The translations under genes and the position numbers were made by a program. Shown here piece after piece: positions 17,290-26,696 of a stretch of DNA of 64,000 bases. The notes under the pieces are model-generated. The model searched no databases. It had not been told where the DNA came from and saw only the letters and a list, made by a program, of their open reading frames with translations. The DNA is taken from positions 52,342-116,341 of the forward strand of contig NZ_JASVWF010000011.1 in the NCBI RefSeq assembly GCF_030286555.1. Reading direction: 5' to 3'. The stretch's first letter is position 1, and every line of letters starts with the position of its first letter. The stretch comes from Actinomycetospora termitidis. GTDB taxonomy: Bacteria > Actinomycetota > Actinomycetes > Mycobacteriales > Pseudonocardiaceae.

Positions 17290-17813
17290 CACCACTCCCG
17301 GAGGTCGCCGAAGGCTTGGTCGAGGCGCGAGAGAACCGGCTCCGGCGCCGCCGGCGACCGGACGATCGTCTTCTCTCCAGTGACCGCCGAGGTGCTCCAG
17401 CCCGACAAGATGATCGCTGCGGTCTCCGCCGCCCACTCCGCCTGCGGGTCATACATCGACGACGTCGACTGACTGCGTTGTCGCGGAGTGGTCACTGCAT
17501 CGAAGCCGCAGACCAGCGCGAGGCCGCCGTCATCGGCCCTGTTGAGGTGCCCCAGGAACAAGTGGGCCAGTTCGTGGGCGAGGATGTGGGTGCGCTCGGC
17601 GCTGTTCTGAGCGTGAAACACGATCACGTCCAGGCCGGGCATCGGCATCACGCACCCGAACGATCCAGGTGCCTGGGGCCGGGGCGCGAGCTCGATTCGG
17701 CGGGGGCGGGATTCGCTTAGCTTCTGGACGAGTTCGTCGATGTCGAGTGGCTGGGCCACAGAGAGCTCACTCAGGAGCTTCCGGCAGCGCCGCCGCAGCT
17801 GACGGATAGTCAC
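17289..17813 (-). CDS. ImmA/IrrE-like metallopeptidase
   Basis: A 174-residue protein from GTG 17813, chosen because GGGGAGG stands 8 bases upstream; the frame is open to 17894. It has the zinc-peptidase motif HILAHELAHLFLGH (HExxH form HELAH) followed by a downstream acidic helix (EWAAETAAIIL) that supplies the third ligand. Relatives cleave XRE-type repressors to switch mobile-element or stress genes. Here it follows two regulator genes in one operon and is coupled to the membrane protein behind it, so regulator cleavage is a fair inference. Confidence 0.85.
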   Translation of the reverse strand: MTIRQLRRRCRKLLSELSVAQPLDIDELVQKLSESRPRRIELAPRPQAPGSFGCVMPMPGLDVIVFHAQNSAERTHILAHELAHLFLGHLNRADDGGLALVCGFDAVTTPRQRSQSTSSMYDPQAEWAAETAAIILSGWSTSAVTGEKTIVRSPAAPEPVLSRLDQAFGDLREW

Positions 17814-17929
17814 TGCCGGTGCCTCCCCTCGCACGGCAACCGTTCGTTCGCTGTGCGGAGTCGAATCGTTACACGCTGACATGACCAGTACCACCCGAAC
17901 CTAGTCGGGGCATCCCGTTCGTCCTGTTG

Positions 17930-18439
17930 CTAGATCCCCCCTTGAGGGACCTCGCCCCTCAGCTCGAGCATCGCGTACAGGATCTCCATCATGATCTCGG
18001 CGACGCCGGGAGCCCCGGTGCTCCGGCAGATCCTCACCTGACCCTGTACCCCGCCAGCGATCAGCGCCTGCACGATCAACGCACAGTCCGAGCGATCTGC
18101 CACGTCGGGGTCAGTGAGATAAGCACGCTCGACCCCGAGCACCATCGACATGCTCGCGAGCAGACGCGGCGACTCGCCCGACGCGAGGTCCTTGGTGAGC
18201 AGGCGTGCGACGAGGCGCTGAACCGTGCCTGGTTCGCCGAGCTCTGGGTCGAGCTGGATCAGTCGCTCGACGATCTGGTCCTCAGTCTCGGGGAAGGCCA
18301 CGTCGCTTCGCACCATCCGGGCCACCGCGCCCCGACGCCGCAGGCGGGCGCCCAGGCTCGGCGCACCCGCCACGGAGGTGAGGTCGAGTGGTAGCGCCGG
18401 CATCTCGCTCACGACGGCCCCCTCGACCCATGTCGACAT
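17930..18439 (-). CDS. Small helical regulator-like protein
   Basis: A 169-residue, mainly helical protein. The middle part (QRLVARLLTKDLASGESPRLLASMSMVLGVERAYLTDPD) resembles the C-terminal half of the EspR-like HTH fold in which repressor helices lead to a Phe/Tyr-rich turn. No clear full HTH is visible. It lies between the EspR-like gene and the peptidase gene on the same strand and is probably co-transcribed. It may be a partner or target of the peptidase. Confidence 0.6.
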   Translation of the reverse strand: MSTWVEGAVVSEMPALPLDLTSVAGAPSLGARLRRRGAVARMVRSDVAFPETEDQIVERLIQLDPELGEPGTVQRLVARLLTKDLASGESPRLLASMSMVLGVERAYLTDPDVADRSDCALIVQALIAGGVQGQVRICRSTGAPGVAEIMMEILYAMLELRGEVPQGGI

Positions 18440-18527
18440 CTCGCCAGGTCGTTAGTGTCGCACACGATGTCCGCTGTAGCGAACGCATGCTCAGGCGCAT
18501 GTGCATATGAGCGCACACCTTGCGGCG

Positions 18528-19043
18528 TCAGTCGCCGTTGCGCTCCGTCGCCTGGTCTGTGTCAGTGCCGTCTGCAGGGCTTTCAACGTGCTCCGACTGT
18601 GCATGGCCGGCACCCGCGTCGCCGTACTCGTGGACCACACCTGTGAGCAGGCGGTAGATGGCGGCCCGGTGCTGCTCGGGGAGCCCTGTAATTCGGAACG
18701 CCACGTCGCGCACCGCCGCGTCGCGCATAGCCACCCGTAGCTCCAGCTCAGCGGCGACCTCGTCGGCCACTGCTCCATCGTTGAAGAAGTACGTCACGGG
18801 GACCTGGAAAAAGTCCGCGAGGCCCTGCAGGACCCGCATCGTCGGGTTCGTCTTGATGCCCCTGCGCAGCTCAGAGAGGTGCGATGGGGACATGTCTGTA
18901 CCGAGCTCGCGCATGCGGGCGGCCGCCTCGCGCACGCTGTACTCCCGCTCCTTGTTCTCGGGGGTCACCATGCTGAACAGGTAGTTCAGCTTCTCGGCGA
19001 GCGTCCGCTCGCCCGAGGTGCTGTCCCCGTCCTGTTCGGCCAT
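18528..19043 (-). CDS. EspR-like XRE family regulator
   Basis: A 171-residue protein from ATG 19043. Its plan matches EspR of mycobacteria: N-terminal TLAEKLNYLFSMV, an atypical HTH with MSPSHLSELRRGIKTNPTMRVLQGLADFF, the turn VPVTYFFND, then the C-terminal dimer helices with VAMRDAAVRDVAFRITGLPEQHR. EspR binds DNA as dimers of dimers and controls secretion and surface genes. It heads the minus-strand operon with the peptidase and the MAB_1171c-like membrane protein and diverges from an ECF sigma gene, so it may control both directions. Confidence 0.85.
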   Translation of the reverse strand: MAEQDGDSTSGERTLAEKLNYLFSMVTPENKEREYSVREAAARMRELGTDMSPSHLSELRRGIKTNPTMRVLQGLADFFQVPVTYFFNDGAVADEVAAELELRVAMRDAAVRDVAFRITGLPEQHRAAIYRLLTGVVHEYGDAGAGHAQSEHVESPADGTDTDQATERNGD

Positions 19044-19425
19044 CAGAGCCTCAGTCCTCCTCAGCTTCTGGGCCCCGGACACCGGGGGCGTCCTCAAAGC
19101 TCAACGTTCTCTAGCCTAACGGCTACCCTCGTGTACGCTCAGATACGCACTCCGCCACGAGCTGTGACCGGATTGGTGGCCAGAGGGAGTCCCGGAAGGC
19201 GCGGACACCGTCGCGTTGGCCTCTCCGATTCGAGTTGCTTCCCGTGGTCCGGGGGGCAGGAGGGCGGAGGGCGGGCTCCACAAGGTGGTGGTGCGACGTG
19301 CGTCGGCTGGCCCCGTCCTTCTGCGAGGTCTCAGTTCAGGTGGGGTGCGGACTTGGCCGCACCGAGACAGCGACAGACATCCCGCGATGGCGCACGCCAT
19401 CCGGCGGGTGGCTCGGAGGAGCGTG
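19044..19425. promoter_or_regulatory. Divergent control region of EspR-like and sigma genes
   Basis: 382 bases without a gene. On the minus strand GTTAGGCTAGAG near 19105-19120 is AT-rich for this genome and can serve as a -10 region for the EspR-like gene. Toward the sigma gene a GGAGGA ribosome binding site at 19415-19420 fixes the ATG at 19426. No clear ECF-type promoter pair could be assigned. Confidence 0.4.
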
Positions 19426-20079
19426 ATGGCGCAGCACGACGCGAACGGCGGCGAACTGCTGGTCAGTCCTTCCGGCGCCCGCGCGGGAACGCCGGCCGGC
19501 GGGGCACCCGCCAGCCCGGGCGACACTGCGGCCTCCACCCACGAGCAGGAGCTCCAGGACGCGGCTCTACTACACGCTCACCTCGAAGGTGACCGGGACG
19601 CGTTCGCCGAGCTCCTGCGGCGTCACCGTCGGTCTCTGTTCCGCACCGTCTATGGGGTCGTGGGGCACTATCAAGACACCGAGGACGTCCTTCAGGAAAC
19701 CTTCACTCGCGCGGTCCGGCACGCAGGAAGCGTTCGCCGCGAGACTCAGGTGGCGTTGTGGATGCGTCGGATCGCGGTCAACACCGCAATCCGCCACCTC
19801 GAGCGGCAGCGGCGGGTCGCCGTCCCGGTCGGCATCGATTCGGGCCCCTTCGATGCGGGCCAACCGCCCGCGGCCGCCGACGTAGAGCAGGCTCTCAGCG
19901 TCGAGAAGGCCCTTGGGCTGCTCAGCCGAGACCAACGGGCGTGCATCCTCCTGGTCGATATGCGCGGGTTCACTAACGCAGCCGCGGCCGAACTGCTCGG
20001 GATCCCGGTGGGCACGGTGAAGTCCCGGGTCCTGCGCGCCCGCGATGCCCTCGCCCAGCAACTGGGTGATTTTCTGTGA
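19426..20079 (+). CDS. ECF-type RNA polymerase sigma factor (SigM-like)
   Basis: 217 residues from ATG 19426, set by GGAGGA five bases upstream; the first 35 residues are disordered. Region 2 is clear (RRSLFRTVYGVVGHYQDTEDVLQETFTRAVRH), with VALWMRRIAVNTAIRHLERQ in region 2.4, and region 4 has LSRDQRACILLVDMRGF plus the HTH GIPVGTVKSRVLRARDAL. It directs RNA polymerase to a small regulon. The next gene encodes an anti-sigma-like protein and the next a large surface enzyme, so these are probable partners and targets. Confidence 0.93.
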   Translation: MAQHDANGGELLVSPSGARAGTPAGGAPASPGDTAASTHEQELQDAALLHAHLEGDRDAFAELLRRHRRSLFRTVYGVVGHYQDTEDVLQETFTRAVRHAGSVRRETQVALWMRRIAVNTAIRHLERQRRVAVPVGIDSGPFDAGQPPAAADVEQALSVEKALGLLSRDQRACILLVDMRGFTNAAAAELLGIPVGTVKSRVLRARDALAQQLGDFL

Positions 20080-20166
20080 CGATGAGGCCAGTAGGGTGAT
20101 CGGCTGAGTCTTACCTCTTCGACGGGACCGGGCTCTGGACGTGAGCAGGTCCCAAGGAGACCGATC

Positions 20167-20466
20167 GTGAGCAGCTCGGACGACGAGCGAGACGCAGGCG
20201 TCTCGCTCGATGAACTCGTCGCGTACGAGGCGGGCGAGCTCACCGGCGCCGAGGAGGAACGACTCCGTATGAGGATCGCGCGCGACCCCGCCGCCCAGAC
20301 CCGGCTTGCGCGCATGCGAGCCGTCCGACGGCTGCTCCCCAGCACCCCAGTAGACGTGCCCGACGACATGCCCGACGACATGGCCTCGCGAGTCGAGTCG
20401 CACCTGCGGCGTGAGGTCGAGCGCTTCGCCCGCGGCGACGCCGACCCCGAACCCCCCGCGGTCTAG
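20167..20466 (+). CDS. Anti-sigma-factor-like protein
   Basis: A 99-residue acidic protein from GTG 20167 with AAGGAGA upstream. The start LDELVAYEAGELTGAEEERLRMRIARDP matches the N-terminal helices of anti-sigma domains, but the zinc HxxxCxxC motif is absent and there is no membrane helix, so it would be a soluble, zinc-free form. It follows the ECF sigma gene by 87 bases. The family call rests on position and this short helix pattern. Confidence 0.65.
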   Translation: MSSSDDERDAGVSLDELVAYEAGELTGAEEERLRMRIARDPAAQTRLARMRAVRRLLPSTPVDVPDDMPDDMASRVESHLRREVERFARGDADPEPPAV

Positions 20467-20653
20467 CACCACCAGCTTGAACAAGCTCTGCACACGCGCT
20501 AGCGCATGGGCGTACCCGGCTGTCCGCCAAAAAACTCCGATTTCAACGGATCCATACACCGCCTAGGGCGGGTCTTACTCAGCAGGCGCCGCACATCCCG
20601 AGCGGCGTCCCGCTTGAGGAGACGTCCGTGGGCTTCCGCAGTGGCAGGACCGC
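20467..20653. promoter_or_regulatory. Upstream region of the GH12/lyase gene
   Basis: Contains a perfect inverted repeat AGCTTGAACAAGCT at 20474-20487 just past the anti-sigma stop, and an A-rich run CCAAAAAACTCC near 20527 unusual for this genome. Candidate operator and promoter of the large surface protein; no proof. Confidence 0.35.
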
Positions 20654-23600
20654 ATGAGCGACCCGTTCGGGTCCCGCCATGGCGGTGGCCCCCAGCAGCA
20701 GCCCTCCCGCGGTCGAGGCCCGACCCCCTTAGACCGCCTCGGCTTTGGCGGCGAAAGCCGCATGGCTGGTGGCTCCGCGCCGTCGAGGCGCGTGATGTCC
20801 CCGGTCCGGGTCGTGATCGCCGCGACTGTCGTCCTGGCTGTGTTCGGCATCGCCGGCGTCGCAACGCTGGCCAGCACGGGGAGCTCGACCCAGCTCGCGG
20901 ACCCCTCGGCGTCATCGAGCCCCTGGAACGCGGCATCAAGGAGCCGCGAGCCCGGCACGCAGGCGTCTGGCTCCCGATCGGCGGATACTCCCAACCCGGG
21001 ACCGGACGCAGGTGCTCCGATCACCCCGGAGCCTCCGCCCTCCGCGACGACGCCCACCAGCCCGCCTGCTCTGCAGGAGCCCTCGCCCGGTTACCCGCCG
21101 ACCATCGGCACGCCTGAGACGTCAGCGACCAACACCGTCCCCTCGGCAGAAGCCACCTCCTCCCCGACCAGGGACGGGGACACGACGACGAGTCGCTCCA
21201 AGCCCGCCGCGGGACCGGTCGCGCCGAGTTCTCGCCAGCAGCAGCCGAAGCGAGAGCAGGCGAACTCGCCGAGCACGGTCCTGCCGATTCAGCCATCTGC
21301 TCAGACGAAGGGCACTGCCCCCTCGAAGCAGGCCTCGCCTCCAATCACCTCATCCCAGCCAGAGGCTTTTCCTCCTGCCAGCACCTCCCGGGTCGAGGTG
21401 CCGGAGCCCTCGCGCTCGGCCCAGGCCTCGACCACGCCAGCTCCGGGTGCAACGCCCACGACTAGTCCCGCGGGAACGACGGACGGGCTGCCCGCTCCGG
21501 TGACGGTGGGTCCGGTGCAGGTTGGGCCGGTGCGGGTCGGGCCGATCATCGTGATCCCGCAGCCGAACGGGGCGCCACCGAAGGTGCAGGTCGACGTACC
21601 CGGCCCGAGCGCCTCGCCGTGGTCCGCTGACGCCCCGCCCTCCTCGAGCGCCGCGCCGGCCGGGTCGGAGAGTGCGCCGTCGAGTGCCCCGCCGGACAGG
21701 GCTGAGGAGTACCCGAGCTCGCAGACCACGGCACCGCCGGCCAGCGCGACCGCCCCCAGCGGCTCCGGCGCTCCCCAGGCGACGGTGCAGTCGGCTCCGG
21801 GCGGGGCGTCTTCGGCGACCACGACGGGCCCCCCGGCAACTGGCACTGGGTCGGAGACACCGCAGGGGTCGGTGACGACGTCGAGCTCTGGTGGCGCTCA
21901 GGCCCCTACGGCGAGCGCGGCGCCGACGAGTTCACCGCCATCAGCTACCGGGTCGCCCACGTCAGGCCCCGCCGCGACGGGCACGGCGGGCACAGAGGGC
22001 TCGGGCACATATGGCCCGGCCTCCTCCGGCGCTCCCTCGTCTGCTCAGCAGTCGACCTCGGGCGCGGAGAAGCCGACGTCGGTCTCTCCCTCCGTGTCCG
22101 GGGCGGGCGGCGCCCCGGGTGCGGGAGCCTCGAACGGTCCGGCGGTGTCGCCGGCGGCGCAGGCCGCTGCGTCGGGGTCGGCGCAGGGTGCCGGGCAGAA
22201 GGTGTGCGAGAAGTTCGGGTCGACCAACGTCGACAACGGCACCTACATGGTCCAGAACAACGAGTGGGGCGCCTCGGACGGCCAGTGCGTCACCACCAAC
22301 GGCGGCCCCGGCTTCTCGGTGGACTCGGGCAACCACAACAAGAACGACGCCCCCGCCGCGTACCCCTCGATCATGTCCGGCTGCTGGATGGGCACCTGCA
22401 CCAAGGGCACCACCCTGCCCACCCAGATCGGGCAGCTCGGACCGCTGTCGTCCTCGATCGCCGGACAGATCCCGGCGGGCACGAAGTCGAACCTGGCCTA
22501 CGACATCTGGGCCGACTCGACCCCGAAGAAGAACGGCCACAACGACAAGCTCGAGCTGATGATCTGGCTCAAGGAGACCGGAGGCATCAAGCCGATCGGC
22601 GACAAGACCGGCCAGGTCTCAATCGGCGGTGCCAACTGGGACGTCTGGAAAGGCACCAACGGCGGCGTCAACGTCATCTCCTACCTGCGCCAGGGCTACG
22701 TCGACTCCGCGGACAACCTCCCGATCACCGACTTCGTCAAGGACGCGGTCAATCAGGGCGTGGTCTCCGACGCCGACTACCTCACCAACATCCAGGCAGG
22801 CTTCGAGCCCTGGACCGGCGGCCCCGGCCTGCAGCTGACCCGATTCGATGTCACCAACGGCCAGAGCGCCACCGGCACCGGTGCGGCTGCCAACGGCAGC
22901 GCCAGCGGGGCCGGTGCCGCTGGCTCTACCTCGTCGGTACCGACCTCCTCCGCGGCGTCCGGGACCTCGGGCAACGCGGGGGGCACGGGCACCTCCGGTG
23001 CGGCCCCGAGCTCCGGTGCGGCCCCAAGCTCCGGGACAGCCCCAAGTTCCGGGGCGGCGCAGAGCTCCTCGCCGCAGTCCTCGGGGGCCGCTGCCGGCGC
23101 CGGGGTGACCGCGACGTCCGCGCCGCCCGCGACGTCGAGCGGCTCGCCGGCTACGAGCTCCTCGACTGGCAGCGGTGGCGCCTCCGCGACCTCCGCAGCG
23201 CCGTCCTCGTCGGCACCCTCGACGACGGCGTCGGGAAGCAAGCCCAGCTCGGCGGGCTCCGGCGCAACGAAATCCAGCTCGCCTGCGACAGAGTCCAGCT
23301 CGCCGGCGACGTCGACTAGCTCGCCTGTGACGTCGACCGGGTCGTCGGCTCCGGAGTCCTCATCCTCCGAGTCCTCCGAGTCCTCCGAGTCCTCCGAGTC
23401 CTCCGAGTCCTCCGAGTCATCTGAGTCGGCTTCTGCGGCTCCGACGTCGACGACATCGGCGTCGGGCGCGGGTGCGGGGTCTGCGGGGGGTTCCGGTGGT
23501 GAGGCGTCGAAGGGCGGCGCGACCGGCGCGTTGTGGTCGTTGACCAGCGGGCTGGAGGGGTTCCAGTCCACGCCGTGGAACAACGAGAACGCGAAGGACC

Positions 23601-24352
23601 CGGTGGCGGCGGCGTCGCCGAATGTGGCGGGTCGGCAGGCGGTCAAGTTCGAGGTGCCCGGCGGCGGGAAGCGCTCGGAGTCCCAGCCCGAGAAGGACAC
23701 CTTCAAGGATGGCGACCACAAGTTCTTCGGCTACTCGGCGTTCCTGGACCAGAACTTCGCTACCGACGCGGACAGCTGGCAGGTGATCTGGCAGCTGCAC
23801 GACAACGGGGTCAACGGCTCCCCGCCGGTGGCGATCGAGGTCGGCAAGGGCCACCTGTGGCTGGCGACCTCGGGCAACGACCACGACAAGGACCTCGGCG
23901 CGGTCACCCCGGGCAGCAACGTCTCGGTGCAGCTCGAGGTCGAGTTCAAGACCGGCGGCGGCTTCGTCAACGTCTGGCGCGACGGCAAGCAGCTGGTCTC
24001 CAACTACACCCCGCCCAAGGGCACCACTGTCGACGGCGGCGCCTACCTCAAGACCGGCATCTACCGCGACCCCTCGGAGGGCAAGGACAGCACCCTGTTC
24101 CTCAACGATTTGAAGATCGGGGACTCGCTGGAGTCGGTCAGCAACCTCGCCGGCGCCACCACGGCCACCTCCGGCGCTGCGCTGCCAGTGGTCGGGCTGC
24201 TGCTGGCGATGATCCCGATCGCGGTCCTCGAGGTTCGCCGTCGACGCCGGGCCCGCTACCCCGAGCTGCTCCTCCCGCGGCCACGACCGGCTTTCGAGCC
24301 CCCGACTCGCACGACCAAGTCACCGCGGCCGGTCGCCGGGGCTCGCAGGTGA
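20654..24352 (+). CDS. Surface protein fusing GH12 cellulase and polysaccharide-lyase domains
   Basis: 1232 residues. A 48-residue cytoplasmic end precedes a membrane segment (VVIAATVVLAVFGIAGVATL), then a 440-residue Ser/Thr/Pro stalk. Residues ~513-735 are a GH12 endoglucanase: VQNNEWG, YDIWADSTP, the nucleophile Glu in KLELMIW (~633) and the acid/base Glu in QAGFEPW (~716). A second Ser-rich linker with tandem SES repeats leads to a heparin/alginate-lyase-like beta-jelly-roll (~956-1165: GYSAFLDQNF, WQVIWQLHD, YLKTGIYRDP). A C-terminal membrane helix and Arg-rich tail (~1171-1232) follow. Both ends are anchored, so the two enzymes are displayed outside. Substrates (beta-glucan, uronate polymers) follow from the families. 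It sits directly before the secretion operon. Confidence 0.9.
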   Translation: MSDPFGSRHGGGPQQQPSRGRGPTPLDRLGFGGESRMAGGSAPSRRVMSPVRVVIAATVVLAVFGIAGVATLASTGSSTQLADPSASSSPWNAASRSREPGTQASGSRSADTPNPGPDAGAPITPEPPPSATTPTSPPALQEPSPGYPPTIGTPETSATNTVPSAEATSSPTRDGDTTTSRSKPAAGPVAPSSRQQQPKREQANSPSTVLPIQPSAQTKGTAPSKQASPPITSSQPEAFPPASTSRVEVPEPSRSAQASTTPAPGATPTTSPAGTTDGLPAPVTVGPVQVGPVRVGPIIVIPQPNGAPPKVQVDVPGPSASPWSADAPPSSSAAPAGSESAPSSAPPDRAEEYPSSQTTAPPASATAPSGSGAPQATVQSAPGGASSATTTGPPATGTGSETPQGSVTTSSSGGAQAPTASAAPTSSPPSATGSPTSGPAATGTAGTEGSGTYGPASSGAPSSAQQSTSGAEKPTSVSPSVSGAGGAPGAGASNGPAVSPAAQAAASGSAQGAGQKVCEKFGSTNVDNGTYMVQNNEWGASDGQCVTTNGGPGFSVDSGNHNKNDAPAAYPSIMSGCWMGTCTKGTTLPTQIGQLGPLSSSIAGQIPAGTKSNLAYDIWADSTPKKNGHNDKLELMIWLKETGGIKPIGDKTGQVSIGGANWDVWKGTNGGVNVISYLRQGYVDSADNLPITDFVKDAVNQGVVSDADYLTNIQAGFEPWTGGPGLQLTRFDVTNGQSATGTGAAANGSASGAGAAGSTSSVPTSSAASGTSGNAGGTGTSGAAPSSGAAPSSGTAPSSGAAQSSSPQSSGAAAGAGVTATSAPPATSSGSPATSSSTGSGGASATSAAPSSSAPSTTASGSKPSSAGSGATKSSSPATESSSPATSTSSPVTSTGSSAPESSSSESSESSESSESSESSESSESASAAPTSTTSASGAGAGSAGGSGGEASKGGATGALWSLTSGLEGFQSTPWNNENAKDPVAAASPNVAGRQAVKFEVPGGGKRSESQPEKDTFKDGDHKFFGYSAFLDQNFATDADSWQVIWQLHDNGVNGSPPVAIEVGKGHLWLATSGNDHDKDLGAVTPGSNVSVQLEVEFKTGGGFVNVWRDGKQLVSNYTPPKGTTVDGGAYLKTGIYRDPSEGKDSTLFLNDLKIGDSLESVSNLAGATTATSGAALPVVGLLLAMIPIAVLEVRRRRRARYPELLLPRPRPAFEPPTRTTKSPRPVAGARR
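22996..23418 (+). repeat. In-frame tandem repeats in the Ser-rich linker
   Basis: Two arrays within the linker of the GH12/lyase gene: about four 18-base units encoding SSGAAP-like hexapeptides at 22996-23060, and about six 9-base TCCGAGTCC units encoding SES at 23365-23418. They lengthen the linker without frame change and may vary between isolates. Confidence 0.8.
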
Positions 24353-24623
24353 GCGCGGCGAGGAGGGTGAGGCGCGGGCACTCGATCGGCCCGGCCATCG
24401 GCCGGGCTTGGACCTCCCCGGGGTGCGTGGGCTGGGGCAGCTCCCGCGACCGCGGCGAGGGCCAGGGACGGTCCGGCGGGGCCACCGGGTCAGGGAGTTC
24501 TCCCGGGCCGTCCCACCTCCACCGACCCGCGCAGCGATGCGCCCACGCGCCGAGCCCTGACCCGACCTCGCGAGCGACACCGCGATGCGCGCTCCGGTCG
24601 CACCCCAGCCCCAGGAGGACGGC

Positions 24624-26696
24624 GTGACCCAACTCGAGGACCACCGCGTGCGTCCCACCCCACCCACCAAGCACCCCGACCCAGCCCACCAGCACCCGTC
24701 GCCGCACCGGCCGCCGCTCAGTGCCGCGGCGCCAGGGCCGCCCCGGTTCGTGGTGCCCAGCGACGAGGACTGGGACGGGCGCCCGTTCACCGGCCGCGAC
24801 GCCGACCGGCCCGCCGCGATCACCGACGCCGACCGCACCCAGGTCGTCCCACCCCGCCAGGGGGCCGCTGCGTTCGCGCCACACGACGCTCCTGCGCGGA
24901 CGTCCGCCTCGACCGCGCCCGCCGCGGCGAACCCGCCCGCTGCGGCGCCCACACCACCGACCTACCCGACACCGCCCGCCGCGGCAGTGGAACTAGCCGC
25001 GTCTGACGCGAACCCGGAGCCCACCCAGGTCTTCACGCCCCGCCCACCGTCGGCCCCGGACGCGGCCTCGGCCGACCTGGGAGCCTCGTCGGCGGAGCCG
25101 CGGCCGTGGGGTGACGACGCGGCCCGGACCCAGCACGTGACGTCGGACCGGATCGCGGCCGCCACCGCCCGACCGCGAGGCGCCTCAGGCACAGTTCCAC
25201 CGGCCCCGGTGCGCGACTCGCGCACCTCGTCGGGCTCCGGGCCTCGGCGACCGGCCACGACTCCGCCGGCTGCTGCGCTGCAGCCGCCCTTCCCTCCGGC
25301 GCCGCCGCCCGGGCCGCGCGAACCCACACGACACCCCACCGCCTTCCCACCAGCGGCCGCCGTCCCCATCGCTCCGGCGGCACCGGCGGCACCGGCGGCA
25401 CCGGCGGCCGGGTCTTCTGAGGTGGACGACGTCGACTTCGACGTCGTCGACCCCTTGCCGCGGCTCCCCGACCCCGCCGCTGCCGGTGTCGGGCGCACTG
25501 GCCGCAGCGCCGGGTCCGGACCCGCGCCCGACTACAGCCCCGGGGGGCAGAAGCCCTCGGTGACGCCCTCGGACGTCGCACCGGGACGCGGGGAGCTCCC
25601 GGCGGGGGAACTGGTCGCGGTCGACGACGAGGACGAGACGGCGCGGGGTCTGCTGGGGCAGGGACTGCCGGGGTCGCTGGTCTCGGCGGCGCGGGAAGCG
25701 TGGCCGCCGGCGGACGCGGAGCAGCTCGACGACGCGGTCGCCGCGGGGGAGACCGCGCACGTGCGGGCACTGGCCGATCCGCGCGGCCCGGTCTCGGACC
25801 GGGCGCCGGCCACGGCGCTCGCGCGCACCGAGGAGGCAATGGAGACCGCGGTCGCGGTCGAACGGCTCGCCGCCCGCCACGAACCGGGCCACGCGGACTG
25901 GGCCCAGGGCGGGGTGGTGATCCCGGTGATCGGCGCGTCGGCCGGGGTCGGGGCCTCGGTGGTGACCGCGGCGCTGTTCGACGCCCTGGACGTGTGCGGG
26001 GTGCCGACCCTGCTCGTCGACGCCGCCGACCCGGCCCGCTCCGGGCTCGCGGCCGCGGTCGCCGACCAGGGCCCACCCGCCCGCACCCTGCACCCGAAGA
26101 TCGGCGTCGCCTACGGCCGCCGCGGCGGCGGCTGGGTCGCCCAGCTCGCCACCCCACCGAGCGAGGTCCTGTCTCCGCGGATGGTGCCTTCACCGTGCTG
26201 GTGGCTGCCGGACCAGACCGCGCCGGCGGCCACGGTGGTCGACCTGGGCTGGGACCCCTGGCAGGTCGCGGCGTCCCCGCTGCGCGGCGCCGGGGCGTGG
26301 CTGGAGGCCGGCACCCCCAGTTCCCCGCGCCCGGTGCTGGTGGTCGAACCGAACCGGCCCTCGCTGATGCGCGCCAACCAGCTGCTGACCCGGCTGCGCC
26401 CGTGGATCGCCGCCGGGCAGGTGGCCGCGCCCGCGGCGCTGGTCGTGGTCTCGGCCAAGCGCTGGCCCAAGCAGATCACCGGGGTCGCTGCCCAGGCCCT
26501 CGGCGAGCTGATGGAACACGCGGTGTTCCTGCCCTACGACCCCACCGTCGGCGCCGGCGGCATCGGCGCGGACCCGGTCCCCGACCGGCTGCGGGCCGCG
26601 GCCGCGGCGATCCCGGCCCGCTGGGGCCTGATCCCGAACAACCTCGCCCCCGGCGGGGCGCTGCCATCCCTGACCCGACTGTTCGGAGGCCGCTGA
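24624..26696 (+). CDS. ParA/MinD-like ATPase of the transfer region (DUF6668 type)
   Basis: 690 residues from GTG 24624, set by GGAGGA five bases upstream. The N-terminal 400 residues are Pro/Ala-rich and disordered. The C-terminal 270 residues look like a ParA/MinD-type fold: VVIPVIGASAGVGASVVTAAL is a degenerate P-loop lacking the usual Lys-Thr, then PTLLVDAADPARSG and VLVVEPNRPSLMRANQLL. It stands first in the secretion operon and overlaps the next gene (TGATG). A role in positioning the secretion machine at the membrane is plausible; ATP hydrolysis is doubtful from the altered P-loop. Confidence 0.75.
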   Translation: MTQLEDHRVRPTPPTKHPDPAHQHPSPHRPPLSAAAPGPPRFVVPSDEDWDGRPFTGRDADRPAAITDADRTQVVPPRQGAAAFAPHDAPARTSASTAPAAANPPAAAPTPPTYPTPPAAAVELAASDANPEPTQVFTPRPPSAPDAASADLGASSAEPRPWGDDAARTQHVTSDRIAAATARPRGASGTVPPAPVRDSRTSSGSGPRRPATTPPAAALQPPFPPAPPPGPREPTRHPTAFPPAAAVPIAPAAPAAPAAPAAGSSEVDDVDFDVVDPLPRLPDPAAAGVGRTGRSAGSGPAPDYSPGGQKPSVTPSDVAPGRGELPAGELVAVDDEDETARGLLGQGLPGSLVSAAREAWPPADAEQLDDAVAAGETAHVRALADPRGPVSDRAPATALARTEEAMETAVAVERLAARHEPGHADWAQGGVVIPVIGASAGVGASVVTAALFDALDVCGVPTLLVDAADPARSGLAAAVADQGPPARTLHPKIGVAYGRRGGGWVAQLATPPSEVLSPRMVPSPCWWLPDQTAPAATVVDLGWDPWQVAASPLRGAGAWLEAGTPSSPRPVLVVEPNRPSLMRANQLLTRLRPWIAAGQVAAPAALVVVSAKRWPKQITGVAAQALGELMEHAVFLPYDPTVGAGGIGADPVPDRLRAAAAAIPARWGLIPNNLAPGGALPSLTRLFGGR

